Assembly: GCA_914767885.1 (NCBI GenBank)
Contig: CAJZBQ010000025.1
Span: 372,001-436,000 of the forward strand
Reading direction: 5' to 3'
Length of the DNA stretch: 64,000 nucleotides
Origin: Blepharisma stoltei
Lineage: Eukaryota > Ciliophora > Heterotrichea > Heterotrichida > Blepharismidae
Below the pieces are notes generated by a model, which saw only the letters and a program-made list of their open reading frames with translations, was not told the DNA's origin and made no database searches. Positions 22,839 to 34,545 of this stretch are shown one piece after another; within the stretch, counting starts at the first letter, position 1, and each line of letters starts with the position of its first letter. Position numbers and translations under genes: made by a program.

Positions 22839-23530
22839 TTCTTTGACACTGTTCTTAAAGCTCTTTTAGAATTCAATTTTTATCAAGACTCTACTCAACT
22901 GTACTTTTAAGCTTACAAGTCTTAAGTGGTATAATTTTGCATTGTTTTTTAGATAAATAGTCAAATTAGAATCGATATGAGAACTAAAAAACTTAATTTT
23001 ATTATCATGTAAAGTATAATTTTATATATTATATGCTCATGTACCTTAATAGATTTCTTCACAGGAGATTTGAGATAGACAGTTGAAATGCTTTTGCATT
23101 CATTGCAAAATAAATGATCTAGGCAGCCGCTATCAGTGAGGATTTACTTTTATTTGCCTTAAGCATTTTATTAATCTAACTGGACCATTGAAATGCTTAA
23201 TTATATATTTATATAATACTAAAAATCAGCCATAAAATTAATTTGCATCGTCTATTCAAGTCATGCTTTAAATAACCAATAAATATTTAATCAGTAAATG
23301 CAGAAATTCATTTTAAAATTAAAGACATTTTTAAACTTCATTACATTAAAATTAGCTATGCTTTCTATATATCCTATAAGAGAGAAAATACATCATAATT
23401 AGATCTATAAGTAGTTATTATCTATAAAGTAAGTAGTCTTAATTAAGGTAATCAGGAATATTTATTTAAGATTTATTTTTTACAATTCTATATTTATAAT
23501 TTAGCAACTCTATATTTATAATTTATCAAT
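22839..23530. other. AT-rich spacer
   Basis: About 690 bp between the divergent telomere-protein and pseudokinase genes; presumably holds both promoters. No repeat recognised. Confidence 0.55.
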
Positions 23531-26500
23531 ATGAATACTGATAGATTTATTTGTAAAAAATGCTACCATTATGCACTATTTCAAACTAATTTCAAAGATT
23601 TTTTCTGTCACAAGCACTCAAAGGATCTCTGTGAGGTCAGCTTAATTACTTAATTATTTAGTTTTTTATTTTTTTTTTCTTCCTAGGTATAATATCAAAT
23701 CACCCTTTTTACTCATAATTGTGATATTTCTTCAGAGTGCAATATCAACAGCCCCTTTAACGTCGAAATTGTGACACCACCGAGCAACCCTCTTTGATCG
23801 AGGAAATGAGGTATTCCATCAAAGTTCCCATGATGAATCAGGTCAGATGGCTTCATGGACAGCATTGCCCAATTCATTTTTTGGACTCCTGCGCATTTTC
23901 AATATAAGGTTTCCTTTTCAGAGAAAATCTTACGCCTCTTAAAATTCAATACTATCCCATGCAATGAATGCTCCTGGATTACTATGAGCTTGATTCCCTT
24001 CTCGCTCCCAGCAATTAGCCTAGATGGCAAAATCCATACTGATATTGATAGACTTTTTATTTTATTTTTATCTTATTTTAAGGGAGGTGAGGAGTCAAGG
24101 TCTAGTTATGCATGCCTTCAGGATTTATAATATATATCTGGATTAATTGCCTGGGATAATTGAATCCATAATAATAAATTACCCAGAGGATGGGAACATT
24201 TTGGAGAGGGCTTTTTTGACGGTGCCATTTTATTATATAATGAGGTCAGCACACAAAATGTATTGGAAAGGATAAAGCATTCTGTAAACCAAAAATCGAA
24301 AGAAATTATCAAAAACTTTATTATAAATGCAATTAGCTGTATTGAAAGAGTATTAGAGCTCATTAACAACCTTCCTGAAGGAGATTACAATAAGGATGAT
24401 AAAAATAGTATTGAAAACTGCATCAATAAGCTAAAGGCATTGCTGGAAAAATGCTCAAAAACAGATTTCGTTGAAGCCAAAGCGTTTTATTTACCTTTAG
24501 AGTATTTTTTGATAAGGCTATCTGATGATGCCTATAAGTTCACAGAAAATGTTTTTGTGCCTGATTTAAATGAAGATATAAGCTATCAAGCAGAAATGTG
24601 ACTAAAATTTACTGATTATATATTCAATTGCAATTATTTCAAAATATTGGATTATGAGTGAACCTGAGCTTATTATCACTCAAGCTTTAAGAGGCTCAAT
24701 GATTTATTATGAGTGGGTCTTTATCAAGCTACAGAATATTTACTTATATATGAGTATGAATCAGCACAGCAATGTATGGAATCATGCAAAGAAATTTGCA
24801 AAGAAATAAGTTTTCCTCATCAAATTGATGAATATATAATTGAGGCATTTTTGCTAGTCATAAAACTTGATCAGATTTATAAAAGTCCAAAATTCAGCAA
24901 AGGGTTACAAAAAGTAGAGAATAAAATAATTAGTGCAGGCAAAATGACGAAGCTAAAGATGTTTTATCATATTTTCATGAACATCTTTCTTTATCTTAAC
25001 GATCTTCAATCTTCCAAAATGTATGCAAGAAAATTGCTTACTTCTCTTGCTAGATAGGGAGCTTTTTGCTTACTGCCTATGAGAGGGGGTTATTTTTTTA
25101 TTATAAATTTGTACCAATATAATTGTATTTTAAATCCAAATTTGCAATTATTTGAAACGAAAAATCTTATTTAATTTTTTAATTTATATTTTTAGCACAC
25201 AAAATGTCTAAAATTTAATATAAATTCTTTAGCATAAAAAATTTATACTAAAATTTTTTTGCTAGCTAAAAGAGAGGTTAATTCTCAAAAAAAAAGTGTA
25301 TTTTAATGATTTTGCACTGTAATCAAGAGATAGTTAATCATTTTGATAGCATTGAAGCCTATTTACTTTTGTCAAATATTTATGTTTCAAATTTAGATTT
25401 GAAAAAATCAAGAAAATATTTAAAGAAAGCCTACTTGTTGATCAAAAAATACATGAAAAAAAGTTTTTTGACTAAAGCAATAATTTTACAAGAGTTAGGA
25501 ATAATAAGCATATATCAAAATCAAAAAGAAAAAGCTGCTAAATATTTTAAAGTTGCAATTAGACATCTTAGAGAGGTCAAGTCAAATAATCAGCTAATAG
25601 CTTTTCAAAAGCAATATTATTTACACCCCCTTCAAGAATGAGCAAAACCTTTGGAAAATGTCTATTCATGAGAAAAATAGCATCTCTTTAAGAGTTATCA
25701 AAAAACTTAATAATATAAAAGAACTTATAATTTTGTATGAGATAACTAATTAATTATATTGCATTTTAGATAGCTTATTCTTGATTTTCCCAATCAAATA
25801 TTTACAAATTAGAATTTTTAAAATCTCAAAATAATATCTTCGCATTATCTCACGTCTTCTGGACGAACTGGGTGTTGGTTTAACCTACAAATATTGCATA
25901 AACCAACCTTTGCGCAAAAATTCAGGTTTGCAATTCAAGGGCTGGTGAAACAACCATCTTACTACTGCCTTCGGAGGGTCAGAATGATTGCGATACCCCA
26001 CATAGATACACTATATAACTTTTAAATGTAATTTTTTAGCATAAACAATTGACCTTATTTAGGAAAGCAAAAAAATTTTGCTCGCATTAAAGAAGAAGTA
26101 GTTAGCCAAAATACTTTTACTTCAATCAGATTTTAAAGAGTCTTTTGATATCTTTTATAAGGAAATTTTTCATTTTTTTAAAAAACCAAATAAATGAATA
26201 TCTGCAGAGCTGATAAAATATCATCAAGAATATGTTTGGCTTTTTTATTCAATGGATCTTATATCCGAAGCAAGAAGTGAGATTTTGAAAAATATAAAAA
26301 TATGAATTGATATGTTTTTACGATGGAATCATCCAATTTTATTCTGAGTTTATCTACTAAGTTCAGCAATTGCATTTCGTTCTGGCTTATGAGATGAATG
26401 CAGGACCTATCTAAAAAGTGCTGAATCCCATAATTTTCGAAAGAGCATATATCTGAAGTTCAATCATGGAAAGATCTAAAATCTCTAGAAAAAAATATAA

Positions 26501-28397
26501 TAAGATATATGATTTTTCAATTAATATAATTTATCATAATTAAAAATATAAAATATTTAAATTTCTAAAAATTTTAGATAGAAAATCATCGATCAAGGAT
26601 GAGAGTCATATAGAGAATTGGGGAAGTAAGAAAATCATTAAGTCAAATCGTTTTCATAATATAAAATTTCTTCGAACTTTAATTGATGAGCATTTGGGAT
26701 TTTTATATATAAAAATAAATGACTTAGACCGAGCTGAAAAATTATTAAAGCGTTGCATACAGTCTTATGAAGCGCCAGAGTGTCACCCAATCGTTGACTT
26801 ATTTTGGCTTACGTATTCTTTAAACGGAATAAATCTTAAAAAACAAAATTTCATCAAGTCATTTGAATATTTATTAAAAGCCCAGAAATTCTGAGATTCT
26901 AAACATAAATTAAAGTCCCATTCTTGTGAAATTCAGATTAAATTGCCATGGCTTTCGACCTTTCAAAATGAACAATTTGCAAAGCAATTTAAAGATCTTT
27001 ATACTGTTGAAAAAAAAATTCTGGAAAAAGGAGAATATCATTTAGCACATCCTGAATTTGATATATCCCAAGGCATCGTTTAGATTGCCCTGGGCTACGG
27101 AACGCCCTTCCAACTGATGGATTTGGCTTGGGAAAAAATAGTTGCCAAATCAGCTCCACAAGTTGGCAAGTGCCCTAATAATTTTCTCTTGCAAACTGGT
27201 AGAGTTAAATTGGCAATTGCTTTTGCCAAAGTCAGCTCCATCAGCTTTAGAGCGTCCTGTAGCTCAGGGTGATCTAAATGAGGCCCTGAGCTGTTTACAA
27301 TCTTTCTCTAAAAATATTGAAAATGAATATAATTTTTTACACAGGCTTGGAAACTTATCAGAGCATTTTGTAAAATATTACAAATTAGCACATATTGGAG
27401 ATGAAATGATTTGTATAAGAGATCAAATTAAGGGAAACTTATATGAAGAGATTATTGAAAGAAGTAAAAATGGAATTTATTGGACTGAAAAGGAACTCAT
27501 AGCTATGGCTTCTTTTTTATCTGAGTCTTTAGCCATTCTTCATGAAAATTACATTTATCATGGAAATTTGGATCCCTCATCAATTCTAATTACTCCCCCC
27601 TGTCTGTGAGCGAACAAAACCATTAGAAAAATCCCTATTTTTTGCCCAAAAACCCACCCTCTGTGAGTGAACAAAGATTTTTTTTAATATAAAAATTTTT
27701 TATGGGAAAAAATTTTGATATATAAGTGATAACTAGTGCCATCGAGCTAATTCTGTTAATTTTAAACAAATTGTTTTTTAAAACATAAATTTTACAAATT
27801 TAAATTAATATTTGCCTTCCAATTTTCGAGAAGTGGGATGATTTTAAATTCCGAAAAAAATTTTTTTTTCTTTAAAATTAACCCCCTTCCGTGAGTGAAC
27901 ATGATTTTTTTTGTTCGCCCATGGAGCGGGGAGTTAGTCTTAATGGCGAGTGAAAAATTGGAAACTTTTTAGAGGCAAAGCAGTTTTGGATATATAGCAG
28001 CACAAACAAAATACTGGAATTTGATAAAAATGACTGAGTAGACTTAAGCAGTGAAAACTCCAAAGATGACAATTTACGCCTTAAAACTAAAATTCCTATT
28101 GAGAGAAAAGAAGTCTATTTATTGGGGAAAATAATTTGAATGGCAGCTTCATTGAAGTCTTTTGATCCAACCACTTTTATTTTAGACACCACTATTAAAG
28201 AAAAATACAGTCGAGACTTCCAAAAATTTATAGACTTGATGCTTCTAAGACTTAGTGATAATTTGTATTGACCTTATATGAGAGACATTAATCTCAAAGC
28301 CAGGAACCTTCTCAAAATTTCCACACCAGAAAACTACCTTATAGATCTTGAGCTACAAAGACTAAATTTAATTTTGAAGGAGCGCAATTTCCACTAA
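23531..28397 (+). CDS. TPR-pseudokinase gene interrupted by six inserts
   Basis: ATG 23531 begins a Cys/His motif (CKKCYHYALFQTNFKDFFCH, then KHSKDLC). After the first insert the frame resumes exactly (CEVS|TQNVLERIKHSVNQ). A long helical TPR-like region follows, with pieces at 24251-25050, 25285-25742, 26105-26495 and 26581-27085, including LGFLYIKINDLDRAEKLLKR. Last is a kinase-like domain: YHGNLDPSSILI in place of HRDLKxxN, then NGEWKIGNFLEAKQF in place of the DFG strand, and EVYLLGKIIW in the C lobe. The HRD Asp and DFG are missing, so it is a pseudokinase. UGA is used for Trp many times. Joining needs homopolymer corrections near 25287 (A9), 25626 (C5) and 26434 (T4), and the fifth junction is off by one. 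Role unknown; a scaffold is likely. Confidence 0.7.
23632..24250. mobile_element. Insert 1 in pseudokinase gene, 10-bp direct repeat
   Basis: 609 bp flanked by TGAGGTCAGC (23632-23641 and 24241-24250). Excision with one copy joins DLCEVS to TQNVLERI in frame. There is no TA in the repeat and no convincing TIR. The interior is mixed composition and has some protein-like frames (a kelch-like GWEHFGEGFFDGAILLYNE runs into the right repeat in the host frame), so it may contain captured coding sequence. Confidence 0.85.
25051..25280. mobile_element. Insert 2 in pseudokinase gene, MITE-like
   Basis: About 228 bp between TA dinucleotides at 25051 and 25279. The left end (GGGAGCTTTTTGCTTACTGC then GAGAGGGGGTTA) resembles the hairpin end of the CCCTCCGTGAGTGAAC MITE in reverse orientation, shortened and diverged. 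The host reads TSLA|NSQKKKCILM if the adjacent A9 run is A10. Confidence 0.6.
25743..26104. mobile_element. Insert 3 in pseudokinase gene, TA-bounded with GC-rich core
   Basis: 360 bp between TA at 25743 and TA at 26103, with short inverted ends TAACTA. Excision gives LYEIAKILLLQSDF in frame. The centre (about 25845-26010) is a GC-rich block unlike its AT-rich arms, suggesting a nested element or a structured RNA. Confidence 0.65.
26496..26580. mobile_element. Insert 4 in pseudokinase gene, short TA-bounded IES
   Basis: About 75-85 bp of almost pure AT sequence between TA at 26496 (or 26508) and TA at 26579. Either left choice keeps the host frame open into RKSSIKDESHIENWG. Too short for a transposon; a classical small IES. 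Confidence 0.55.
27085..27275. mobile_element. Insert 5 in pseudokinase gene, ~20-bp TIRs
   Basis: About 185 bp with imperfect inverted ends: CCCTGGGCTACGGAACGC on the left and, inverted, ACCCTGAGCTACAGGACGC on the right, next to TA-containing boundaries. GC-rich interior. The host resumes as LNEALSCLQSFSKNIE. The exact junction is one base off in my reading. Confidence 0.65.
27590..27936 (+). mobile_element. MITE of the CCCTCCGTGAGTGAAC family, copy 2 (insert 6)
   Basis: 344 bp with TTA at both ends (27590-27592, 27934-27936). Same architecture as copy 1: two direct repeats at the left, AT-rich body, terminal hairpin at the right. Excision leaving one TTA joins SSILI to SLNGEWKIGNF in the kinase domain exactly in frame. 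Confidence 0.95.
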
Positions 28398-28524
28398 TAC
28401 AATTTGCTTATTTTAAATCCGTCTTGAACTTCATATTATAAACAATCATAGAAATAGCCAATAATTAGATAATAATTATAATAGATAGAAAGCCTTATTT
28501 ATAGAAATCTATAATAATAGTAAA

Positions 28525-31500
28525 ATGTCTCTAACAGCTCGACTACTCGCTACAAGTTTTTATGATGATGAATGCCAAGCAGGAATGGAAGAGAACGTAG
28601 AGATGAAAGATATGTCAAATGATATCCAAAAACATCTGGGCTTAAAATTCACTTTAGGTGAGCTCTTGGATTGTAGTGCTTTCAGCCCAGATGGCAAATA
28701 TTTGTGCTTTACAACTGATACGAATGTTTTATATGTAATAGCAAATATCGAAGAACGATTTTGGACAGCTGAGATTGCAAGAAGCAGGGAAATAGGCAGA
28801 CATCCAAGCATTAGGAGTCCATCTATCATTCAAAATCAACAAATAACGCCTTACACGCTTGGAAGGAGAATAAATATCATCAAGATGAGGCAAGACCCAA
28901 AGACCAATGCTTATATAATTGGCTGTTCTGGAACTAAGGCCATAACTATATTTGAACTCAATGAAGGCATCTTAACCAAAATATATGAGAAGACAATTGA
29001 AGTCAGCTCGGCTGCTTTAGAAATCACAGAGGATATGGCAATTCTTCATAACACCAATAGAGAAATCAAAAAAATAACATACACAAAAGTCAACAACGTA
29101 TATGATTTTGACGACGATACAATTGCTTTCTCAGTTAGAGACTCTACTGCGATTTCATCTTTTGAAGGAATAATTGCTTCAGGGAATTCAAAAGGAATAA
29201 TCCATAGATTGAGGCCAGATAATGATTGGCCTTTGGAAATTGCATGGGATGTACATGATGGCATGCCAATACGAATATGAGCAATTAGCTATTATAAAAC
29301 ATATATAATAGCTGGCTATGACAATGGATTTGTCTATATGTATAATGACTATATAACTGAAATTAGAAAAATAAAGTCATTTAAGGCACATGACGACGTC
29401 GTAAGATTTATCGTTCCAAACCCTTTCAGTAACTACATTCTTACTGCAAGCAGAGATGCGACAATTAAGCTTTGAAAAATCCATAAAGACTGCATGAAAG
29501 AGACATATCTCCATAATTCTTCTTCAAAAGGGCAAGAAAAACATTTCAGGTCAATAAATTTCTCTTCTAATGGCATTAATCCTGAAATTACAATTGCTAC
29601 AAGAAGTGGGAAGGTTTTAAAGTATTTATCTCCTGAATATCTCGACTCCGAAACATGCCTGGTAGAAAACAATGAAGAGATTTATCATTTGTGCTCTCAC
29701 GAATCGAATTTGATCTCTTTCGCAAGGGATAAAGAAATTAAAGTTCTAGAAAACATTAGAGAAGAATGCGAAAATTATAATTTCACTTCTTCTAATTCTA
29801 GATTAAGGCAAGGTGGAGCAATAACCACAGATGTACCAGAAAAGCCAATGAGCATAAGTCCTGATGGAAGCCAGCTTTTGTATTGTGCTGATGGGAGACT
29901 GATAAAAGCTGATTTGCATACTAGTAGAGTAGTTCAAGAACCTCAAATTGAAGATGCAGTGATTTCAATAATTACTTATGAAGATAACGGAGAATTTTAT
30001 GCTTTCACAGGGCATAAGGGGCATTGGATTCGGCAATGGCGAATAAATGATATAACGACTCCGATCGCAGAGACTAAAGTTCATACTTCTCGAGTGAGAT
30101 GTCTTGCACTGGCTAAGATTGAGGAGAAATCCCCCTTAGACGCCTCACCTAGAAGTACTAAAATTTTATTTTCAGGCGGGAAATGCACTATTATAGGGTA
30201 CAGAATAGACCAAACTGATATGATGACCAGAGTGAAAGCTCATTCTAAATATATAAATGACTTGAAGGTCACCAATGACTGCTCTCTGCTTATTTCTTGC
30301 TCTGATGATTGTTTGGTGCTGATATGGAGTATAAACTTCAGCTTTGGCTATAACGAGCTTAGTCTTGCAAAATTAAAGCAAATTTCTTACCATCAAGAAA
30401 GAGTTACAAGTTTGCTAATTAATGACAAGCATTTTATGGCGTCTTCATTTGATGGAAAAGTCTCAATATGAAACATATCAGATTTTTCTCTTTGCTTAAG
30501 CTTGAATTTTGATGAAAAATGCAGCTCTGTTGTTTCTTTGTCAAATAACTCTATCCTTGCAGTTGCAGCAGGAAAGAAAATCATTGTTTTAGACAACCCT
30601 GTTTCAACTAGAAAATTTTTAATATTTGGAGAGCGAAGCAAAATAAGAAAATTCATAAAATATATATACTCAGCTTACAGCTCAAGCCCTCCAGAGCATG
30701 ATGTAGAGATGGATAACTTTTTTATAGCAAAATACCATATGAATATTCTACATATCTATGCTGACAGAGACTTGGCAGAGCATTTGACACTAAGTTTAAA
30801 AGCTGATGGACCATTTTCAGCAACTATTCAAAACGAAACACCCCTCAGCTTAAGTTTGAAGAGTAGGCATAGAGACTGTATTAATGCAATCTTAGATAAT
30901 ATAAATAAAAGAATCATCGAATCCCCTAAAACTGCTTCTTATTTAGAAGAGAAATTAGATGTCCTTAATGAAATCGGTGCAAGCTCACTAGATGAGTTTT
31001 ATACATCTATTTTCATTAAGAGAGAAAATGAAGTCGAAAAATTTGTTACAAAATACAATAGACTCCCTAAAATTATTTATTCAGAAACCTTTGTGCCTTT
31101 AAAAAGAAACTTTGAAGAGGAAAATAAATTTACTTTTGGACGCCATGGCACCCCAATTGTCTTCTTTGTCAGCGCTGTTCAGGTAAATATGATATGGACC
31201 CAGACCTTGATATATTTCACCTATCTTACTCTATTATCGCTTTATTTTATTTTCTTTAATGATACGTGGGGTTTCCTCTATTTGATATCTGGCTTCAACA
31301 TGATTTTATTTTTAATTGAAGTAGCGCACATGAAAGTGGACTTTCAGGCCTATGCCAAGGACAAGTGGAATTATTTTGACATTTTAAGGGACCTTTGTAT
31401 GTTTGTTTACGTAATAATCAAGGAAATATTGGAAATTAATGATGGTTACTTAGGCTTGCTATTAATTACAGTTGTAGTATTGTCTTGGGCTAAAGGAATC

Positions 31501-32166
31501 AGCTATTTCCGAGTGCATAAGTCGACAAGATACATTGTAAATTTGTTCTCCAATGTAATCAAAGATATGATTTCTTTTGTGATTTTTCTTTTCTTTTTAG
31601 ACATTGCTTTTGTGGTCATCTTTATTGCCATAGACTTCTTAGAGCATAATGAAATCCAATCAATTGGTAGCTATTTTATATCAATTTATTTATTAAACTA
31701 TGGCGATTTCAACACAGATGACTATACCACAATTAAATGGGTGTTTTGTTTCTTCGCAACACTGTGCAATACCTTAATTATGCTCAACCTTTGCATTGCA
31801 ATTATTGGAAATTCGTTCACAAAAGTCCAAGAAAATCGCGTAATTGCTGACCAGCTGGAAATGATTGATATAATTTTAGAATGCGAACTTTTAATGGTTA
31901 CAAGAAGGGATAAAGGAATAAAAAAATATTTGCAGATGTGCAGTGCAAAGGATTCTAAAGAAGGAAAACAGGATAAGATTGAAGAAATGCTGGATGAAAT
32001 GAAAGGAAATTTATCAAAAGCAATTGAAGAATTGTCAGGGAAAACTGATAAGGTTGTTGAGGGGAAGCAGGATATTGCAGAATTAAAAGAAATGGTCCAA
32101 GCATTATTTAGGAGACAGCAATCAGAAAATGCTGCAGAAATTAGGAGAGAACATTCAATTAATTAA
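28525..32166 (+). CDS. WD40 repeat-TRP-like ion channel fusion protein
   Basis: 1213 residues in one frame with UGA as Trp at 29279, 29475 and 30469; those three Trp include the WD-motif tryptophans DATIKLW and DGKVSIW. Residues ~40-690 are WD40 repeats (also DDCLVLIWSI), probably two seven-bladed propellers. Ankyrin-like helices follow (HDVEMDNFFIAKYHMNILHI). Six membrane segments then run from about residue 885 (QTLIYFTYLTLLSLYFIFF) to 1100. A pore-loop candidate SIYLLNYGDFNTDD is at ~1053, and S6 contains LIMLNLCIAIIGNSF, typical of TRP/polycystin-type cation channels. The C-terminal ~100 residues form a charged coiled coil. It is uninterrupted by inserts. A sensory cation channel in cell or ciliary membrane is the likely role. 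Confidence 0.85.
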
Positions 32167-32269
32167 TAAATCCTTTATAATCTTTCATTAATTTAAGACA
32201 ATTAAAACACTTTTATTATAAATTTATTTATAATCCGTAAATTAATTAAAATTTACGATCTAATCTATA

Positions 32270-32539
32270 CTAAATATGCATTTTTTTGGAATAAATCTTC
32301 ATCAATTCTCTTTCTGCAAGCTTTATTTGTTCCAATAGCAGCATTCTTTGGCCTATTCCATATCTCACTGCCACATTTTCTCTCAAATTCTCCTTCGAAG
32401 ATAGCAGCCTTTGCAAATCTCTCAGGCTATATTTGCTTCCGCTCAAAATTTCACTAACTTCCTTTAAATATTTTTTTAACCCAACCTCATTTCCTTTTCC
32501 TTCAGTCAATAAAATAGAGAGACAATGTCGCTGAGCCAT
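32270..32539 (-). CDS. Small helical protein, unknown
   Basis: About 89 residues from ATG 32539 (the in-frame codon further upstream is GTG). Strongly helical and charged (LKKYLKEVSEILSGSKYSLR; QMLLLEQIKLAERELMKIYS-like). Not recognised. It lies tail-to-tail with the channel gene. Confidence 0.5.
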   Translation of the reverse strand: MAQRHCLSILLTEGKGNEVGLKKYLKEVSEILSGSKYSLRDLQRLLSSKENLRENVAVRYGIGQRMLLLEQIKLAERELMKIYSKKMHI

Positions 32540-33088
32540 CCTCTTCAGCACCTAATTAGACTTTGACGACCTTGCTGGTGTCTAAAGCTAAATCAAATAA
32601 AGAAAAAAAGTCTAAGAGCACTGGATATTTGTGTTCCGTTAAGTGTTGTCTCCCCTCGCCCAGCAATGAAGACTTTGTGTAATGCCGATAAGGATTTGAA
32701 AAAAAGGATTTAATTAGTAGACCTGCACGCTAACGAAAAAACATATACCTAATTAAATGAATGAAAACCATAGTTAATGGCATATTCCATATATAAAGAG
32801 TGAAGTTTTTTTTTTTCATCGCAATTAGGCATCGTTGACACTAATATTAGTAAGGGATTATATCCCTAGGTGGAATCCAATTACTGAAGCAGCATTAGTC
32901 AATTCCGAAAGTTTGCAATCCAATGTTCCCAAACTGCTTTAAAAGCTATGAGGGAAGCTTGAAGAAGCTATCTCTAGTTGAATCTGATATACTCAAAAAA
33001 TATAGGCTCACTTGCAGCTGGGCAAGTCTACTTTGAAGACATGTATAGGGTGAAACGATAAAGCAAGGAGGCCTAATCTTTAATTATT
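32540..33088. repeat. GC-richer spacer, probable mobile insert remnant
   Basis: About 550 bp of mixed composition (for example GTTGTCTCCCCTCGCCCAGC near 32650 and CATCGTTGACACTAATATTA near 32830). No coding frame. It resembles the GC-rich retroposon inserts in composition, but I found no duplicated flanks. Confidence 0.3.
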
Positions 33089-34515
33089 CTAATCTTTTCC
33101 TTCAGCCAGGAAGTCCAAAAATCTCTTATTGACTTCGTAAGAATTCAAAGTCCATTGGCATTTTTCTTTCATCTTCTTTTCATTGCATTTATCAGTTGTT
33201 TTCTTAATGTAAAACTCTTCCAAATAATTTTTTTCAAGCACAAACCCATGCTTGAAAAGCATCCCATTATTTGGGTCTTCATCATATTCAATGCAAAACT
33301 CTTGACCAGCTTTAAAATTCATCTGAGCCATCACAGCAGCCCACTTGTCTTTCATAGTCATCGCTGGAAATATAAGATATTAAGATTAAATAGCTTGCAC
33401 GCTTTCGACAACAGATACTTGCTTGCCTGGGGTAGCACCAGTTGATCGTGCCCTATCAGCTGCAGCCTTCTCCCAGGACTAAGGGCTTACTACGTCTTGA
33501 GTTTCAGCAGGTTAGAATTAGAAGACCCCTTCATTGCTGTCTGTCTCGAGGATGCTATGCAGGGGCAAAGGTCAAACCGATGCCTCCCTGTTTGCCTGCT
33601 TGAGGTCGGATTACACCAGGTAAAAAGATATATGACCCTCCGAAACCAGTAGAGAAAGAGCCCTTAGCCAAAAAGCCATCCAGATAACTAATACTTGGAC
33701 TGGAATAGCTGCCAGCTGACTCCCAAAAGACTCCCACTCCATGAAGACGTTATCCAGCAAGCCAAGGGTTAGAATCAAAGGGCTTTAGCTTTTGGTTTAG
33801 GCTATAAATATTAGCTATGAAATATAAAAGGCTTCCTATCTTTAATTGGGACTGTACAATGGTTGACATTTTCAGCAACAGGGTAGAGCCCTGTTGTCCT
33901 AATTGCGTAGTCGTCTGGGACCACTTCTTCCCCTCTGCCAATTTTTATCAGTGCTAATGGATAGGACCAAGTTCTAGAAATCACAGCTCCATAGCCCCAC
34001 TGAAACCATTTCAGCTCCAACAGCTCTTTCGGCACAAAATCAAGTTTTTCTAAAATTTGCTTTGCTTTGAGAAACTCATCTTTTAATATAAAAGAGTGGT
34101 TATACTCAAAAAATTCAATTGAATACTCATGCATCCATTGTCTTTCTGTCTCATTCCACAGGCCAAAAGTGTTATAAGACTCTGGGATAATTTCAGTAAA
34201 CGTTTTTGTGAGTGGTTTGGTAGGGGCAGTTGAGAATCTATCCCAAAGCAAACGGTAAGCCAAAAGGCCTTCTGAAGATAATAAGTCTTTGAGGTAAGGA
34301 GATAGCGGGTATGGATCATGAGAATTAATCACCCAGTCTATCGGGATTATCATAGAAGGAGTTCCTTTTGGGATATCTCTTGCAGCCATTGCACCAAAGC
34401 CTCTTCAGTCGCCAAAGTCAACTATGGATACAGGCCAAAAACTTATATCAAGGCCTAAAGTGTCAATTCCATAAGAAGTTATTGCAAAACTCATAAGGAA
34501 CAGAATGGTAGCCAT
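33089..34515 (-). CDS. Secreted/lumenal SET-domain protein, interrupted
   Basis: 324 residues after removing the insert at 33367-33827. The N terminus is a signal peptide (MATILFLMSFAITSYGI). The SET domain has the Rubisco-LSMT/SETD3-type layout: GFGAMAARDIPKGT at the start, WQF-like ELLELKWFQWGYGAVISRTW in the middle, and the catalytic LYPVAENVNHCTVP (NHxx) motif. After the insert come KAGQEFCIEYDEDPNNGMLF and KHGFVLEKN (GEE-Y-N-L-GF motif). UGA is Trp at 34405. A SET enzyme with a signal peptide is unusual, since the family acts in cytosol, nucleus or plastid. The short C terminus lacks a full substrate-binding domain. Confidence 0.8.
33367..33827. mobile_element. Insert in SET gene, 9-bp direct repeat
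   Basis: Flanked by GAAATATAA (33367-33375 and 33819-33827; TTATATTTC on the coding strand). Excision with one copy joins RKPFIF to PAMTMKDKW in frame inside the SET domain. The interior is GC-rich with no good TIR; its left edge carries TTAAGATTAAAT, reminiscent of the retroposon tail at 13080. Confidence 0.85.
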
Positions 34516-34545
34516 TTTTGTAAGAAAATTCTTGGACTCAATTAA

